From Skermanella rosea (GTDB lineage: Bacteria > Pseudomonadota > Alphaproteobacteria > Azospirillales > Azospirillaceae): DNA of 64,000 bases. Shown in pieces: positions 33,385 through 42,352 of this stretch. The translations under genes and the position numbers were made by a program. Positions within the stretch are counted from its first letter, which is position 1. Each line of letters begins with the position of its first letter. The stretch covers positions 2,863,001-2,927,000 of the forward strand of contig NZ_CP086111.1 of NCBI RefSeq assembly GCF_016806835.2, given 5' to 3'. The notes under the pieces were generated by a model. That model was given only the letters and a program-made list of their open reading frames with translations, was not told the DNA's origin and did no database searches.

Positions 33385-34761
33385 TCACCGCGTCTCCGCC
33401 TCGGTGTCCTCGACGGTCCGGGCCGCCAGTTGCGCGTCCGCGGCGACCCGGTCCCAGTCAAGATAGCGCCGTCGGGCCTCGGTCACCTTCACGAGGTAGC
33501 GCCGGGTCTCCTCGAAGGGCAGTTGCTCGCTCAGATGATCGAACACCTCCTCCGGCGGGAGTTGGTTGATCAGGGGAGCGGCCCGGCCGATGTTCGTCGT
33601 GCCGTTGAAAGCCCGCGCCACGTTGCCGGCTCCCGTGTTGTAGGCGGCAATGGAGGCGTAGAGACGGCTTTCCGGATGATCGACGTCCCTCAGGTAGCGG
33701 GTGTCGAGCAGCTTCAGGTAGGCGGTGCCGAGCTTGACGTTGGTATCGACGTCGTACAGCGACTCGGGGATCAGCATGGGAGCCGATTCGCCGTTGACGA
33801 ACCGGTGGGCGTCCAGCCCGCCGCTGGTCGGCACCAGCTGCATCAGGCCGAAAGCGGGAATGTGGGAGCGGGCGCGCGGATTGAAGGCGCTTTCCGTCTC
33901 CATGACCGCGAGGATCAGCGAGGGCGGGATGTCGAACTCGCCGGCTTCCCGGAAGACCGCCTCGGCGTACCGCTCGGCCAGCTTCGCATAGGCCCCTTCC
34001 GTGAAGGGAACCCTGTAGCTCAGCATGGTGCGCTCCCGGCCGTCCTCGCCGACGACCGCGGTCCTCGTCACCGTTCCGGACGACAGGCGCCGGGCAGTGT
34101 CGGCCGGCAGGATGCCGGCCAGCACGGCCGGCCCGCCGTCCGCCTCCGGGCCGGCCTCCTCCGCCCAGTCCGGGGGCAAGGGCATGCCCTGCTCCTCCAC
34201 TCGGTCCATCGCCTCCTTCATGACCCGGTCGCGCCCCGGCAGGTCGGCCGGCGTGTCGGTCAGGGCCATGTCCACGACCTTGCGGAGGCGCTCGATCCCC
34301 GCCGCCTCGCCCGCCTCCGGATCGCCTCCCGGCTCAACGAGGACCTGCGCCAGGAACTCCCCGTGCTCGAAGTCCGAGACGCCGCGGCTCAGCCAGCCGT
34401 CGTCATAGAAGACCCATTCCTTGCGCGACGGCAGGAGAGCGTTCTCCTCGCCCCAGAAGGCGGCGCACTTCTCCCACATCTCCTTGTGCGTCTCGCCGAC
34501 CGCCTTCGCCAGCATGTCCATGGCCTGCCATTCCGCCGCCGCGGGCCCCAGGAACACCGGCGGCGCCGTCGCAACAACGGGATAGACCGCCTGCGCCATC
34601 GGCTCCGCCTGGACCCGGCCGGTCACCGGCGGATGGACGGAGGCGCGTTCGCCGCCGGCCAGACCGGTGACGCAGCCGGTGAGAAGGACCGCCGCCATGC
34701 AGGCCGTGGCGACGGGTGCCGCGCGGCGCGCGGCCTGATCGGGACCATTCATCCTGGACAT
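33385..34761 (-). CDS. Lytic transglycosylase lipoprotein (MltC-like SLT domain)
   Basis: About 458 residues starting at ATG 34761, which has a GGAGGAAA ribosome-binding site. The N-terminus has a lipoprotein signal with lipobox VLLTGC. The middle resembles the MltC N-terminal domain (DUF3393-like). The C-terminal SLT domain carries the catalytic Glu in AVMETESAFNPRARSHIPAF followed by GLMQLVPTSGG and YASIAAYNTGAGNVARAFNG. It cleaves peptidoglycan glycan strands from the outer membrane side. Confidence 0.9.
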   Translation of the reverse strand: MSRMNGPDQAARRAAPVATACMAAVLLTGCVTGLAGGERASVHPPVTGRVQAEPMAQAVYPVVATAPPVFLGPAAAEWQAMDMLAKAVGETHKEMWEKCAAFWGEENALLPSRKEWVFYDDGWLSRGVSDFEHGEFLAQVLVEPGGDPEAGEAAGIERLRKVVDMALTDTPADLPGRDRVMKEAMDRVEEQGMPLPPDWAEEAGPEADGGPAVLAGILPADTARRLSSGTVTRTAVVGEDGRERTMLSYRVPFTEGAYAKLAERYAEAVFREAGEFDIPPSLILAVMETESAFNPRARSHIPAFGLMQLVPTSGGLDAHRFVNGESAPMLIPESLYDVDTNVKLGTAYLKLLDTRYLRDVDHPESRLYASIAAYNTGAGNVARAFNGTTNIGRAAPLINQLPPEEVFDHLSEQLPFEETRRYLVKVTEARRRYLDWDRVAADAQLAARTVEDTEAETR

Positions 34762-34807
34762 CGTTGTTTCCTCCGTCGGATCGCCGCCCCGAAGGGCGCG
34801 TTCTCCC

Positions 34808-35764
34808 TCACTCGGCCGCGCAGGCAGCCATGCGGGTACGGCCCAGTTCCGCGCGCAGGTCGGCCACCTCGGCACGGAGTTGCTCGACAACCCTGCTCAA
34901 GTCATCGGCCGGGGGCTTGGCCGACGGGTCGCGCCCGCGAAGCTGGGCCAGTCCGTCGAGGATCAGCGTGCGGTGGACATAAAGGACGTAGCCCAGTTCG
35001 CCGCCGGTCCGGTAGGCGGCGGCAGCCTCGGCGCGGCGGCGCACCGCCAGCCAGATCCCGGCGCCGACATAAAGCGCGATGAGCAGGACCACGGCGGACG
35101 CCATCGCCGTGATCACGAACCCCAACGTGGCCAGGGTCTGCCGGAGCGGGCCGAACCAGCCGGCCGCCGTGTCGACCAGGGCGCCCACGGGTTCGCCGAG
35201 CCTCTTCACCTCGCCGACCGCCTTGCCGATCTCCCCCTGGGCCGCCTGGACGGCCCGGCCGATCGGGCCGCCCGGCCCCAAGGGGGCGAAGGCTTCGCGC
35301 AACGGGCCGATCGGGATGGTGACGGGCCGGTCGGGGATGCGGATGGCCGGAAGCGTCTCGTTGAGCAGCTTTCCCGTTTCCACGTCGATCTTGGCGAAGC
35401 CGGATCCGAACGAAACCGTGCGGGAGGGTACCTGGATCTGGCGCGCGCCGGCGAAGCCGAGCTGCCCCGCCTCGATCCGCAGATCCTGGATGCTTCCCAG
35501 CTTCACGAAAACCCCGTCGATCTGACCGTTCAGCCGGTCAAGGGTATCGGCCATCCCGCCATAGGTCCGGCCGATCGCTTCAAGCCTCGGTACGATCTCT
35601 GTGTTCACGGTCTCGACGACTGTCTCGATCCTATCGCGCGTCGCCTGCCCGGCATCGAATACCAGCTTGCCGGCGAACACCAAGCCGCCCAGGATCACGG
35701 CGGGGGGCGCCAGGGCCAGCGTCAGCAACGAAAGCCCCTTGAGCCTCACGGTCATGTTGCGCAT
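34808..35764 (-). CDS. Two-helix membrane protein of unknown function
   Basis: About 318 residues. A first membrane helix (LSLLTLALAPPAVILGGLVF) is followed by a long periplasmic helical region predicted to be coiled (DRIETVVETVNTEIVPRLEA). A second helix around residue 230 (FVITAMASAVVLLIALYVGA) and a cytosolic coiled coil (LSRVVEQLRAEVADLRAELG) follow. The layout resembles methyl-accepting or septum-associated proteins, but no signalling domain is present. The start MRNMT has an AGAGGAGG site upstream. It lies 46 bases before the transglycosylase gene and is probably co-transcribed. Confidence 0.7.
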   Translation of the reverse strand: MRNMTVRLKGLSLLTLALAPPAVILGGLVFAGKLVFDAGQATRDRIETVVETVNTEIVPRLEAIGRTYGGMADTLDRLNGQIDGVFVKLGSIQDLRIEAGQLGFAGARQIQVPSRTVSFGSGFAKIDVETGKLLNETLPAIRIPDRPVTIPIGPLREAFAPLGPGGPIGRAVQAAQGEIGKAVGEVKRLGEPVGALVDTAAGWFGPLRQTLATLGFVITAMASAVVLLIALYVGAGIWLAVRRRAEAAAAYRTGGELGYVLYVHRTLILDGLAQLRGRDPSAKPPADDLSRVVEQLRAEVADLRAELGRTRMAACAAE

Positions 35765-36008
35765 GCCATCGCCTCCTCTGTTTCGAGGAGCGCACCAAAG
35801 CACAAGAGAAACCCTGGATTCAGTGAAACGCCTCACAATCTTCGACAGTAAAAGAAGAAATCGAATTGGATCTTCATGGATTTTGCTTCAGCGGATACTT
35901 TATCGAAAGGGGTATGCGAGAGGGCGCCGAAACCGCCGAAAGAACCGCTCCCGTCCGCTATCCAGCCCTATATTAGGCACATCGACAGTCCTGCACCGGG
36001 AGTTCCCG

Positions 36009-36377
36009 ATGATCCTTCCGAACTCACGCAAGACGCTGGCCGCGGCGGCGGTCCTGCTCGTCCTCGCCGCCACGCCGGCCGCCTGGGCGCACCATGGCTG
36101 GGGTAGCTATGACAGCACGGCGCTGACGACCCTGGACGGCACCGTCCAGTCCGTGTCCTTCGCCAATCCCCACGCCTCGATCCAGCTCGAGTCCCAGGGC
36201 AAGACCTGGTTCATCGTGCTGGCCCCGCCGTCCCGCATGACCACCCGGGGGCTGCCGGACGGCACGTTGCGCCAGGGACAGACGGTCAGCCTCGACGGCT
36301 ATGTCCACAAGGGCGAACCGGCCGAACTGCGGGCGGAACGGATCCGGGTCGACGGCAAGTCGGTCGAACTGCGCTGA
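36009..36377 (+). CDS. DUF6152 family periplasmic protein
   Basis: A 122-residue protein with a Sec signal peptide (LAAAAVLLVLAATPAAWA) cleaved before HHGWGSYD. The mature domain, starting with His-His and containing LTTLDGTVQSVSFANPHASI, is the DUF6152 pattern, a small beta-barrel of unknown role, often next to a membrane protein gene. TGATG overlap couples it to the next gene. Confidence 0.8.
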   Translation: MILPNSRKTLAAAAVLLVLAATPAAWAHHGWGSYDSTALTTLDGTVQSVSFANPHASIQLESQGKTWFIVLAPPSRMTTRGLPDGTLRQGQTVSLDGYVHKGEPAELRAERIRVDGKSVELR

Positions 36378-36874
36378 TGGAGCACGCCGGCACCGGGCCT
36401 GGCTGGGCTCTCGCGCTGGAGCATTCCGCGCTGGGCGAGACGCTCCGGCAGGCCCTCTGGCTCTATCCCGCCGCCAACGTCCTGCACGTGCTGGCGGTCG
36501 TCGCCATGGTCGGCAGCATCTTCGCCTTCGACCTGCGCATCATGGGCGTGGCGCGATCGCTGCCCCTCGCCGCGCTGGCGCGCCTCCTGCTGCCGATCGC
36601 CGCGGGCGGGTTCGCGGTGGCGGCCGTGACCGGCTTCCTGCTGTTCACCGCCGATGCCACGGCCGTCTGGAACAATCCGGTCTTCGTCTACAAGCTGGGC
36701 CTGATCGGGCTGGGCCTCGTCAACATAGTCGTCTTCCACCTGATACCCTGGCGGGGGGTGGAGACTTGGAACACCGACCTTCCGTCACCCGGCCTCGCAG
36801 TGGCAGGCGCCTTCGTGTCGGCCGCAGCCTGGGCGGGCACCGCGACCCTGGGGCGGCTGATCGCTTATTTCTAG
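36377..36874 (+). CDS. DUF6644 family membrane protein
   Basis: A 165-residue protein with four or five helices: ANVLHVLAVVAMVGSIFAFD, RLLLPIAAGGFAVAAVTGFL, LGLIGLGLVNIVVFHLIPWR and a last one near the C-terminus. It is coupled to the DUF6152 gene. The pair is frequent in proteobacteria; the His residues in helix one and four could bind haem or metal, but this is a guess. Confidence 0.78.
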   Translation: MEHAGTGPGWALALEHSALGETLRQALWLYPAANVLHVLAVVAMVGSIFAFDLRIMGVARSLPLAALARLLLPIAAGGFAVAAVTGFLLFTADATAVWNNPVFVYKLGLIGLGLVNIVVFHLIPWRGVETWNTDLPSPGLAVAGAFVSAAAWAGTATLGRLIAYF

Positions 36875-36883
36875 GTGATTGCA

Positions 36884-36914
36884 GGGCGGGAACCGCGTCC
36901 TTATAGTCCCGCCC
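36884..36914 (+). promoter_or_regulatory. Hairpin just upstream of the pyrB-like start codon
   Basis: GGGCGGGA (36884-36891) pairs perfectly with TCCCGCCC (36907-36914) across a 15-base loop, ending four bases before the ATG. No clear ribosome-binding site is left outside the stem, so folding could limit translation of the pyrB-like gene, or the structure could be a weak terminator for the preceding gene. Confidence 0.4.
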
Positions 36915-36918
36915 CATC

Positions 36919-37680
36919 ATGACCTTCCCGCCGCGCGCTCCCGGTCGCCCCCGCCATCTGCTGGCCCTGCAAGGCATGGCGGCCGCGGAGCTGACAATCC
37001 TGCTCGACCGTGCCGACGATCCGCCGACGGATCGGCCGCTCGCCGGGCGCCGCGCCGGCGGCCTGTTCCCGGCCGGCGACGACTCCCTCCGGGCGGCGTT
37101 CGAAACGGCGGTGCGCCGCCTCGGCGGCGAGCCTTCCGGTGATGTTTCGGGCTGCGCGGCGGCGCTCGTCCGGCATGCCCGACCCGGCGGCGCCTCGTGG
37201 GTGGCGAGTCGCGCCCCTTGCGCGATCGTCAACGCGGGAGACGGCGGCCACGAGGATCCCGTCCACGCGCTGGCCGACGCTGTGGCGATGCGCCGCCGCC
37301 TCGGCGACCTGCGGGGCCGCGTGGTGGTGCTCGCCGGCGATATCCTGCACCACGGCGCGGCATTCTCCTCGATCCACATGCTGAACGCGCTGGGCGCCTT
37401 CGTCCGCGTGGTGGCACCGCCGACCCTGCTGCCGCCGGACATCGACCGGCTGGGCGCGGAAGTCCATCACGTCCCGGCCGACGGCCTTCGCAGGGCCGAC
37501 GCGGTGGTCCGTTACCCGCTCGACGTCCGGCGGTCGCTCGGGACCCTCGTTCCGTCGCAGCGGGAGTTCGACGAGATCTACTGTATCGATGCCGGGGCGC
37601 CCCTGATCGAAGCCGATCAGGCGACCCTCGCCTCGGCGATCGCCGCCTGCCTCGACCACGTCACCCGCGAGGTCGCGTGA
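36919..37680 (+). CDS. PyrB-like protein lacking aspartate carbamoyltransferase active-site motifs
   Basis: A 253-residue member of the aspartate carbamoyltransferase family (normal length about 310). Family parts are present: RHLLALQGMAAAELTILLDR, CAIVNAGDGGHEDPVHALAD, VVVLAGDILHHGAAFSS and VRVVAPPTLLPPDIDRLGAE. However, the carbamoyl-phosphate loop STRTRTSFE is replaced by PAGDDSLRAAFE, the SxxxKGE loop is missing, HPTQ is DPVH, and HSRVARSN is HHGAAFSS. A catalytic role is therefore unlikely. It overlaps the PyrC-like gene by one base (TGATG), so the two are made together. Confidence 0.8.
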   Translation: MTFPPRAPGRPRHLLALQGMAAAELTILLDRADDPPTDRPLAGRRAGGLFPAGDDSLRAAFETAVRRLGGEPSGDVSGCAAALVRHARPGGASWVASRAPCAIVNAGDGGHEDPVHALADAVAMRRRLGDLRGRVVVLAGDILHHGAAFSSIHMLNALGAFVRVVAPPTLLPPDIDRLGAEVHHVPADGLRRADAVVRYPLDVRRSLGTLVPSQREFDEIYCIDAGAPLIEADQATLASAIAACLDHVTREVA

Positions 37681-38903
37681 TGGCGCGGCGCATGGCGTAC
37701 CGGAACGCAAGGCTGCTGGACCCGGCCACCGGCCTCGATGCCGTGGGAACCTTGCTGACCGAGGGCGGGACGATCGCGGACTTCGGTCCCGGCCTGTTGG
37801 CCGACGGCGTGCCGGACGGGATCGAAGCAATCGATCTCGGCGGCCAGTGCCTGGCGCCGGGCCTGATCGACATGCGGGTGACAACCGGCGAACGGGAGGA
37901 GGCGACCCACGAGGCCGCCGCCGCCGGCGGCGTCACCGCCATGGTCTGCCTGCCGCCGGGCGGCGACGAAACCGGCTCCCCCGTCCGGGTCTACCGTTAC
38001 GGCCGCGCCACCGATGGCGCGAGCGGCCTCGCCGAGATGGGGCTCGCCGCCCGCTCCGGCGCCCTGGCCTTCACGGACGGGGAAGCCGTGATCGCCGAGG
38101 CGGCCGTCATGCTCCGCGTGCTGCGCTATGCCGGCGCCCTCGGTCGCCCGGTCGTCCAGCACCCGGAGGAACCCAGCCTCGCCGAGGGCGGTCAGATGAA
38201 TGCCGGCGAGGTGGCGACCCGCATGGGCCTGCCCGGCATCCCGGCCCAGGCCGAGGTCATCCTGATCGAACGCGACCTGCGCCTGGTCGAGCTGACGGGG
38301 ACCCGCTACCATGTCGCCCATGTGTCGACCGGGGCGGCGGTGGATGTCCTGCGCGACGCCAAGCGGCGCGGCCTGCCGGTCACCTGCGACACGGCGCCGG
38401 CCTACTTCGCCCTGACCGAGACCGACGTGATCGGCTACCGAACCGCCGCCAAGCTGTCCCCGCCGCTTCGCGGGGAGATGGACCGCCGCGCCATCGTGGA
38501 AGGCCTCGCGGACGGCACGATCGACGCCATCGCCAGCGACCACAGGCCCCAGCCGGACGACCGCAAGGACGTTCCCTTCGTCGACGCCGCCTGCGGCATC
38601 GTCGGACTGGAAACCCTGCTGCCGCTGGTTCTGGAACTGGTCCATAACGGCAAGCTGCCGCTGCTGCGGGCCCTGGCCGCCCTGACCTGCAATCCGGCCG
38701 ACCTGCTGGGCCTGCCGCTGGGGCGGCTCGCCCCGGGGCGAGCCGCCGACCTCACCGTCTTCGACCCCGACCGGCTGTGGCGGGTCGATGTCGCCCGTTT
38801 CCGAAGCCGCTCCCGCAACTCGGCTTTCGACCGTCGTCCCGTCACCGGCCGCGCCACCCGCACCATCGTCGGCGGCGTCACCGTCTTCGACCTGGACGCA
38901 TGA
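37680..38903 (+). CDS. Dihydroorotase-like protein PyrC' (probably non-catalytic)
   Basis: A 407-residue amidohydrolase-fold protein related to dihydroorotase. It keeps family parts such as GLPGIPAQAEVILIERDLRL, YHVAHVSTGAAVDVL and IDAIASDHRPQPDD. The HxH metal motif at the first strand (normally DxHVHLRE) reads LIDMRVTTGERE, so the binuclear zinc site cannot form normally. Such PyrC' proteins are known in proteobacteria, where they hold ATCase dodecamers together. Here its partner PyrB-like protein has also lost its site. It lies upstream of plsY, 28 bases apart. Confidence 0.85.
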   Translation: MARRMAYRNARLLDPATGLDAVGTLLTEGGTIADFGPGLLADGVPDGIEAIDLGGQCLAPGLIDMRVTTGEREEATHEAAAAGGVTAMVCLPPGGDETGSPVRVYRYGRATDGASGLAEMGLAARSGALAFTDGEAVIAEAAVMLRVLRYAGALGRPVVQHPEEPSLAEGGQMNAGEVATRMGLPGIPAQAEVILIERDLRLVELTGTRYHVAHVSTGAAVDVLRDAKRRGLPVTCDTAPAYFALTETDVIGYRTAAKLSPPLRGEMDRRAIVEGLADGTIDAIASDHRPQPDDRKDVPFVDAACGIVGLETLLPLVLELVHNGKLPLLRALAALTCNPADLLGLPLGRLAPGRAADLTVFDPDRLWRVDVARFRSRSRNSAFDRRPVTGRATRTIVGGVTVFDLDA

Positions 38904-38931
38904 TCCCCTCGATCAACCGGAATTCAGCAGC

Positions 38932-39564
38932 ATGCCCGATCCGATAAGCTGGGGTTTCTCCTGGCCCTACCTGCTCGCCGCCGCCATCGCGGGATATCTC
39001 CTGGGGTCGATCCCGTTCGGCCTGGTGCTGTCCCGGATCGCCGGCTACGGCGATATCCGGAAGATCGGTTCCGGCAATATCGGCGCCACCAACGTCCTGC
39101 GCACCGGCAACAAACCGCTCGCGGCCCTCACCCTGGTCCTGGACAGCGGCAAGGGCGCCTTCGCCGTGCTGGTTGCCAGTCAGTTCGGCCCCGACACGGC
39201 CGTGCTGGCGGGAGCCGGGGCGATGCTCGGGCACACCTTTCCGGTCTGGCTCGGCTTCAACGGTGGCAAGGGCGTGGCGACCGCCCTCGGCGTGCTGCTG
39301 GCGGTCTCCTGGCCCGTCGGGGTGATCGCCTGCCTCACCTGGCTGCTGGTCGCCTTCGCGCTCCGCTACTCTTCCCTGTCGGCACTGGTGGCACTAGGCA
39401 TCAGCCCGCTGACCGGCTGGTACTTCGCGGGGCCGCAGGTAGGCCAGCTCTGCGCCTTCATCGCGGTGCTGGTCTATATCCGCCACCATGCCAACATCCG
39501 CCGCCTGCTCAAAGGCGAGGAGCCCAGGATCGGGTCGAAGAAGAAAGCGGAATCCGCATCCTGA
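38932..39564 (+). CDS. plsY: Acyl-phosphate glycerol-3-phosphate acyltransferase PlsY
   Basis: A 210-residue membrane enzyme with five helices and the three PlsY motifs: GYLLGSIPFGLVLSRIAG, GSGNIGATNVLRTGNKPLAA and GHTFPVWLGFNGGKGVATAL. It transfers the acyl group from acyl-phosphate to glycerol-3-phosphate, the first committed step of phospholipid synthesis in the PlsX/PlsY route. The position after pyrB-pyrC matches the arrangement seen in other Rhodospirillales. Confidence 0.96.
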   Translation: MPDPISWGFSWPYLLAAAIAGYLLGSIPFGLVLSRIAGYGDIRKIGSGNIGATNVLRTGNKPLAALTLVLDSGKGAFAVLVASQFGPDTAVLAGAGAMLGHTFPVWLGFNGGKGVATALGVLLAVSWPVGVIACLTWLLVAFALRYSSLSALVALGISPLTGWYFAGPQVGQLCAFIAVLVYIRHHANIRRLLKGEEPRIGSKKKAESAS

Positions 39565-39641
39565 CAAGCGAACGTTGCCACCTCGCGGCACGGGGCGCTA
39601 TCGTTACCGCCACAAATGACTCCGGGGAGAAGCGTCCAGCC

Positions 39642-40466
39642 ATGCCGATCAAATCCATCCTGCTTCACATGGCCAACGACGAGCAGCACGCCGACCGCCT
39701 GCACCGCGGGATCGAGCTGGCCAAGCGCTTCGATGCTTATCTTGAGATCCTGTACATCGCGACTCCCGTCACGATGCCGGCCGGGATCACCGGCCGGGGC
39801 GCCTCCTACGCCTACCTCGCCGAGGCGACGGCCATCGCCCACGAGAAGGCGGAGGAGATCGAGCACGAGGTCAGGAACCATTGCGCCGACGTGACCTACT
39901 CCTTCCGGGTCGAGGAGGGCGACCACGTGGCCCTGCTGGCCCGGCGGACCCCGTTCGTCGATCTGGCCGTGGTCAGCCAGTCGCATCCCGCGAACCTGGA
40001 GGACCGCGTCCGGCTCCAGATTCCCGACCAGCTTCCGATGCAGGCCGTCTGCCCGACGATCGTCCTGCCGTGGGAGCGGCGGATCCCGACTTCCGGCAAG
40101 CACACGCTGATCGCCTGGAAGAACACGCGCGAGGCGGGTCGCGCCGTGCGCGACGCGATCCCCTTCCTGTCCGACGCCGCAGCCGTGACCGTCCTGACCA
40201 TCGAGCGGCCGGGCAAGCCCGACTCGTCGGGCCAGGAGATCTGCGAATACCTGGTCAAGCACGGCGTCAATGTCGGCTTGCGCAACAACATCAACGACAA
40301 CGACGCGAGCGTCGGCGAGATCATCCTGCAGGTCGCGCAGGAACTGGACTGCGATGCCCTGGTGATGGGTGCCTACGGCCACTCCCGCCTGCGCGAGCTG
40401 ATCATCGGCGGGGTGACCAGGCATATCCTGGGCCACATGGACTTGCCCGTCCTGATGTCGCACTGA
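39642..40466 (+). CDS. Universal stress protein with tandem Usp domains
   Basis: A 274-residue protein made of two UspA-like domains. The first (residues 1-145) is degenerate in its nucleotide site. The second ends in the ATP-binding pattern VMGAYGHSRLRELIIGGVTR followed by HILGHMDLPVLMSH. Usp proteins act in stress survival; targets are unknown. It stands alone, 77 bases after plsY, and is closed by a strong hairpin. Confidence 0.9.
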   Translation: MPIKSILLHMANDEQHADRLHRGIELAKRFDAYLEILYIATPVTMPAGITGRGASYAYLAEATAIAHEKAEEIEHEVRNHCADVTYSFRVEEGDHVALLARRTPFVDLAVVSQSHPANLEDRVRLQIPDQLPMQAVCPTIVLPWERRIPTSGKHTLIAWKNTREAGRAVRDAIPFLSDAAAVTVLTIERPGKPDSSGQEICEYLVKHGVNVGLRNNINDNDASVGEIILQVAQELDCDALVMGAYGHSRLRELIIGGVTRHILGHMDLPVLMSH

Positions 40467-40474
40467 CGCCTGGA

Positions 40475-40507
40475 CGCCGGTGCCGGTCTCCTTCGCCGGC
40501 ACCGGCG
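40475..40507. terminator. Bidirectional terminator-like hairpin
   Basis: CGCCGGTGCCGG and CCGGCACCGGCG form a perfect 12-bp stem with a 9-base loop, between two convergent genes. No T-run follows, so termination efficiency is uncertain. Confidence 0.6.
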
Positions 40508-40520
40508 GTCGATGCGACGC

Positions 40521-40697
40521 CTAGGACTGGCCGGTTCCGGCCTTGCGTCCCTCGGCACCCTTCGCCTTGTTGTCCTGGCCCTGCCGCTCCGCCTCGATCC
40601 TGTTGCGGGCGTTCGGGCCGGTTCCGATCGGCTGCTCGTTCCCGTGGGTCGGCTTGCCCAAGGGATCGATCTCCTCGCTGTGCGTGCCTTTGGTCAT
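40521..40697 (-). CDS. Small hydrophilic hypothetical protein
   Basis: A 58-residue, Gly/Asn/Lys-rich and probably disordered protein (EEIDPLGKPTHGNEQPIGTG, then PNARNRIEAERQGQDNKAKG). A GGAGG ribosome-binding site lies 6 bases before the ATG. No family is recognised with certainty; composition resembles small stress-related hydrophilins. Confidence 0.6.
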   Translation of the reverse strand: MTKGTHSEEIDPLGKPTHGNEQPIGTGPNARNRIEAERQGQDNKAKGAEGRKAGTGQS

Positions 40698-40784
40698 GTG
40701 AGTCCTCCGGACCTCGGTTGCGGAACAGCCGGCCTCCGCCGGCCGGCACAGCCCCAACAGGACCCGTCGGCGCCCGTCACGCCC

Positions 40785-42266
40785 CTACAGGAAGAACACC
40801 ACCGTCGTCAGCGCGAACAGGGGCACCAGGATCAGCCCCGACCATGCCATGTAGCCGAAGAAGCTGGGCATGTTGACTCCTCGCTCCTCCGCGATCGCCT
40901 TGACCATGAAGTTGGGCGCATTGCCGATATAGGTGTTGGCGCCCATGAACACCGCGCCGGCCGAGATCGCCAACAGCGTGTTCGGCACGTCGTGCATCAG
41001 GTGCATCGGGTCGCCGCCCGCCGTGTTGAAGAACACCAGGTATGTCGGCGCATTGTCCAGGAAGCTCGACAGGACGCCGGTCGCCCAGAAATACATGTAG
41101 TTGACCGGTTGCCCGTCCGGCGTCGTGACGGCGGTGACGATGCCGCTGAGCGCGCCGTCGGTTCCTGCGCGCAGGATCGCGATGGCCGGGATGATCGTCA
41201 GGAAGATCCCGGCGAACAGCTTGGCGACTTCCAGGATCGGGAACCAGCTGAAGGCGTTCAGCTGCCGGCTCTCGTTGCTGGTCAGCTTCAGCGACAACAG
41301 CGCGATGCCGATCAGCAGGACGTCCCGCGCGACGTTCTGGATGTCCACATGCACATGGTAAACCTCGAAACCGATGCCCGGCTTCCACACGCCGCTGAGC
41401 AGCACCGCGGCGACCACGCCCCCCAGCAGCAGGATATTGATCCCGCCCTCGATCCCCAGCTTCTCGGCGTCCCGGGGCTTCTCCTTCCGAGGCGGTTCCT
41501 TGGCATAGAGGAAGCTGTCCATGGCGAAGAAGATCGCCAGCAGGATTGCGGAGATCAGCGCCATGGGCAGCAGCATGTGCCGCGTCGTCCAGAAGAAGTC
41601 GACGCCCTTCAGGAAGCCCAGGAACAGCGGCGGGTCGCCCAGGGGTGTCAGCGACCCGCCGATGTTGGCGACCAGGAAGATGAAGAAGACGACCACGTGC
41701 ACCTTGTGGCGCCGCCCTTCGTTGGCCTTCAGCAGCGGGCGGATCAGCAGCATGGCGGCCCCGGTCGTGCCCATCCAACTCGCGATCACGGTGCCGAGAA
41801 ACAGCATCCCGGTATTGACCATCGGCGTGCCGGCCAGGCTTCCGGTCACCCGGACCCCGCCGGCCACGGTGAACAGGGCCAGCAACAGCACGATGAACGG
41901 GATGTATTCCAGCAGGACGGTATGGAGGACCTCGTAAAGGGCGAGGTCAAATCCATATGTCAGGGCGAACGGGACCAGGAAGGACAGCGCCCAGAAGGCC
42001 GATATCTTGCCGAAATGATGGTGCCAGATGTTCGGCGCGAGCAGCGGGAAGAGTGCTATGGAGAGCAGGATCCCCGCGAACGGCAGGACCCATATCAGCC
42101 CGAGCGCGGCCCCTTCCAGATGGGGGGCGCCGCCATGCTCCCCCACCGCCTCGGCCGCTGCCGCGAGACCGGGGAAGGTGAGCACGAGGCAGGAGATGAT
42201 CAGCGCAACGAGGGCGCCGGGCGCACCCACGATGCGGCGGAGGGGTGCTGTCACGTCGCTTTCCAT
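40785..42266 (-). CDS. Ion transporter/sodium:proton antiporter (NhaD/ArsB/CitMHS superfamily)
   Basis: A 493-residue protein with about twelve helices. After a first helix comes a periplasmic His-rich stretch (EAVGEHGGAPHLEG). Typical parts are FIVLLLALFTVAGGVRVTGS, ANIGGSLTPLGDPPLFLGFL, and near the C-terminus SSFLDNAPTYLVFFNTAGGD with FMGANTYIGNAPNFMVKAIA, the paired Asn/Pro re-entrant motifs of the ion transporter superfamily. Annotated relatives are called sodium:proton antiporters. The ATG at 42266 is chosen because upstream sequence is not membrane-like. Confidence 0.85.
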   Translation of the reverse strand: MESDVTAPLRRIVGAPGALVALIISCLVLTFPGLAAAAEAVGEHGGAPHLEGAALGLIWVLPFAGILLSIALFPLLAPNIWHHHFGKISAFWALSFLVPFALTYGFDLALYEVLHTVLLEYIPFIVLLLALFTVAGGVRVTGSLAGTPMVNTGMLFLGTVIASWMGTTGAAMLLIRPLLKANEGRRHKVHVVVFFIFLVANIGGSLTPLGDPPLFLGFLKGVDFFWTTRHMLLPMALISAILLAIFFAMDSFLYAKEPPRKEKPRDAEKLGIEGGINILLLGGVVAAVLLSGVWKPGIGFEVYHVHVDIQNVARDVLLIGIALLSLKLTSNESRQLNAFSWFPILEVAKLFAGIFLTIIPAIAILRAGTDGALSGIVTAVTTPDGQPVNYMYFWATGVLSSFLDNAPTYLVFFNTAGGDPMHLMHDVPNTLLAISAGAVFMGANTYIGNAPNFMVKAIAEERGVNMPSFFGYMAWSGLILVPLFALTTVVFFL

Positions 42267-42352
42267 GAATCTCGGCAATTTTCGACAAGCCACTCGGTAA
42301 GGCGGCGGAGTATGCCGCCGGATAAGGGACAAGCCAAGCTGAAAGCCTGCCC

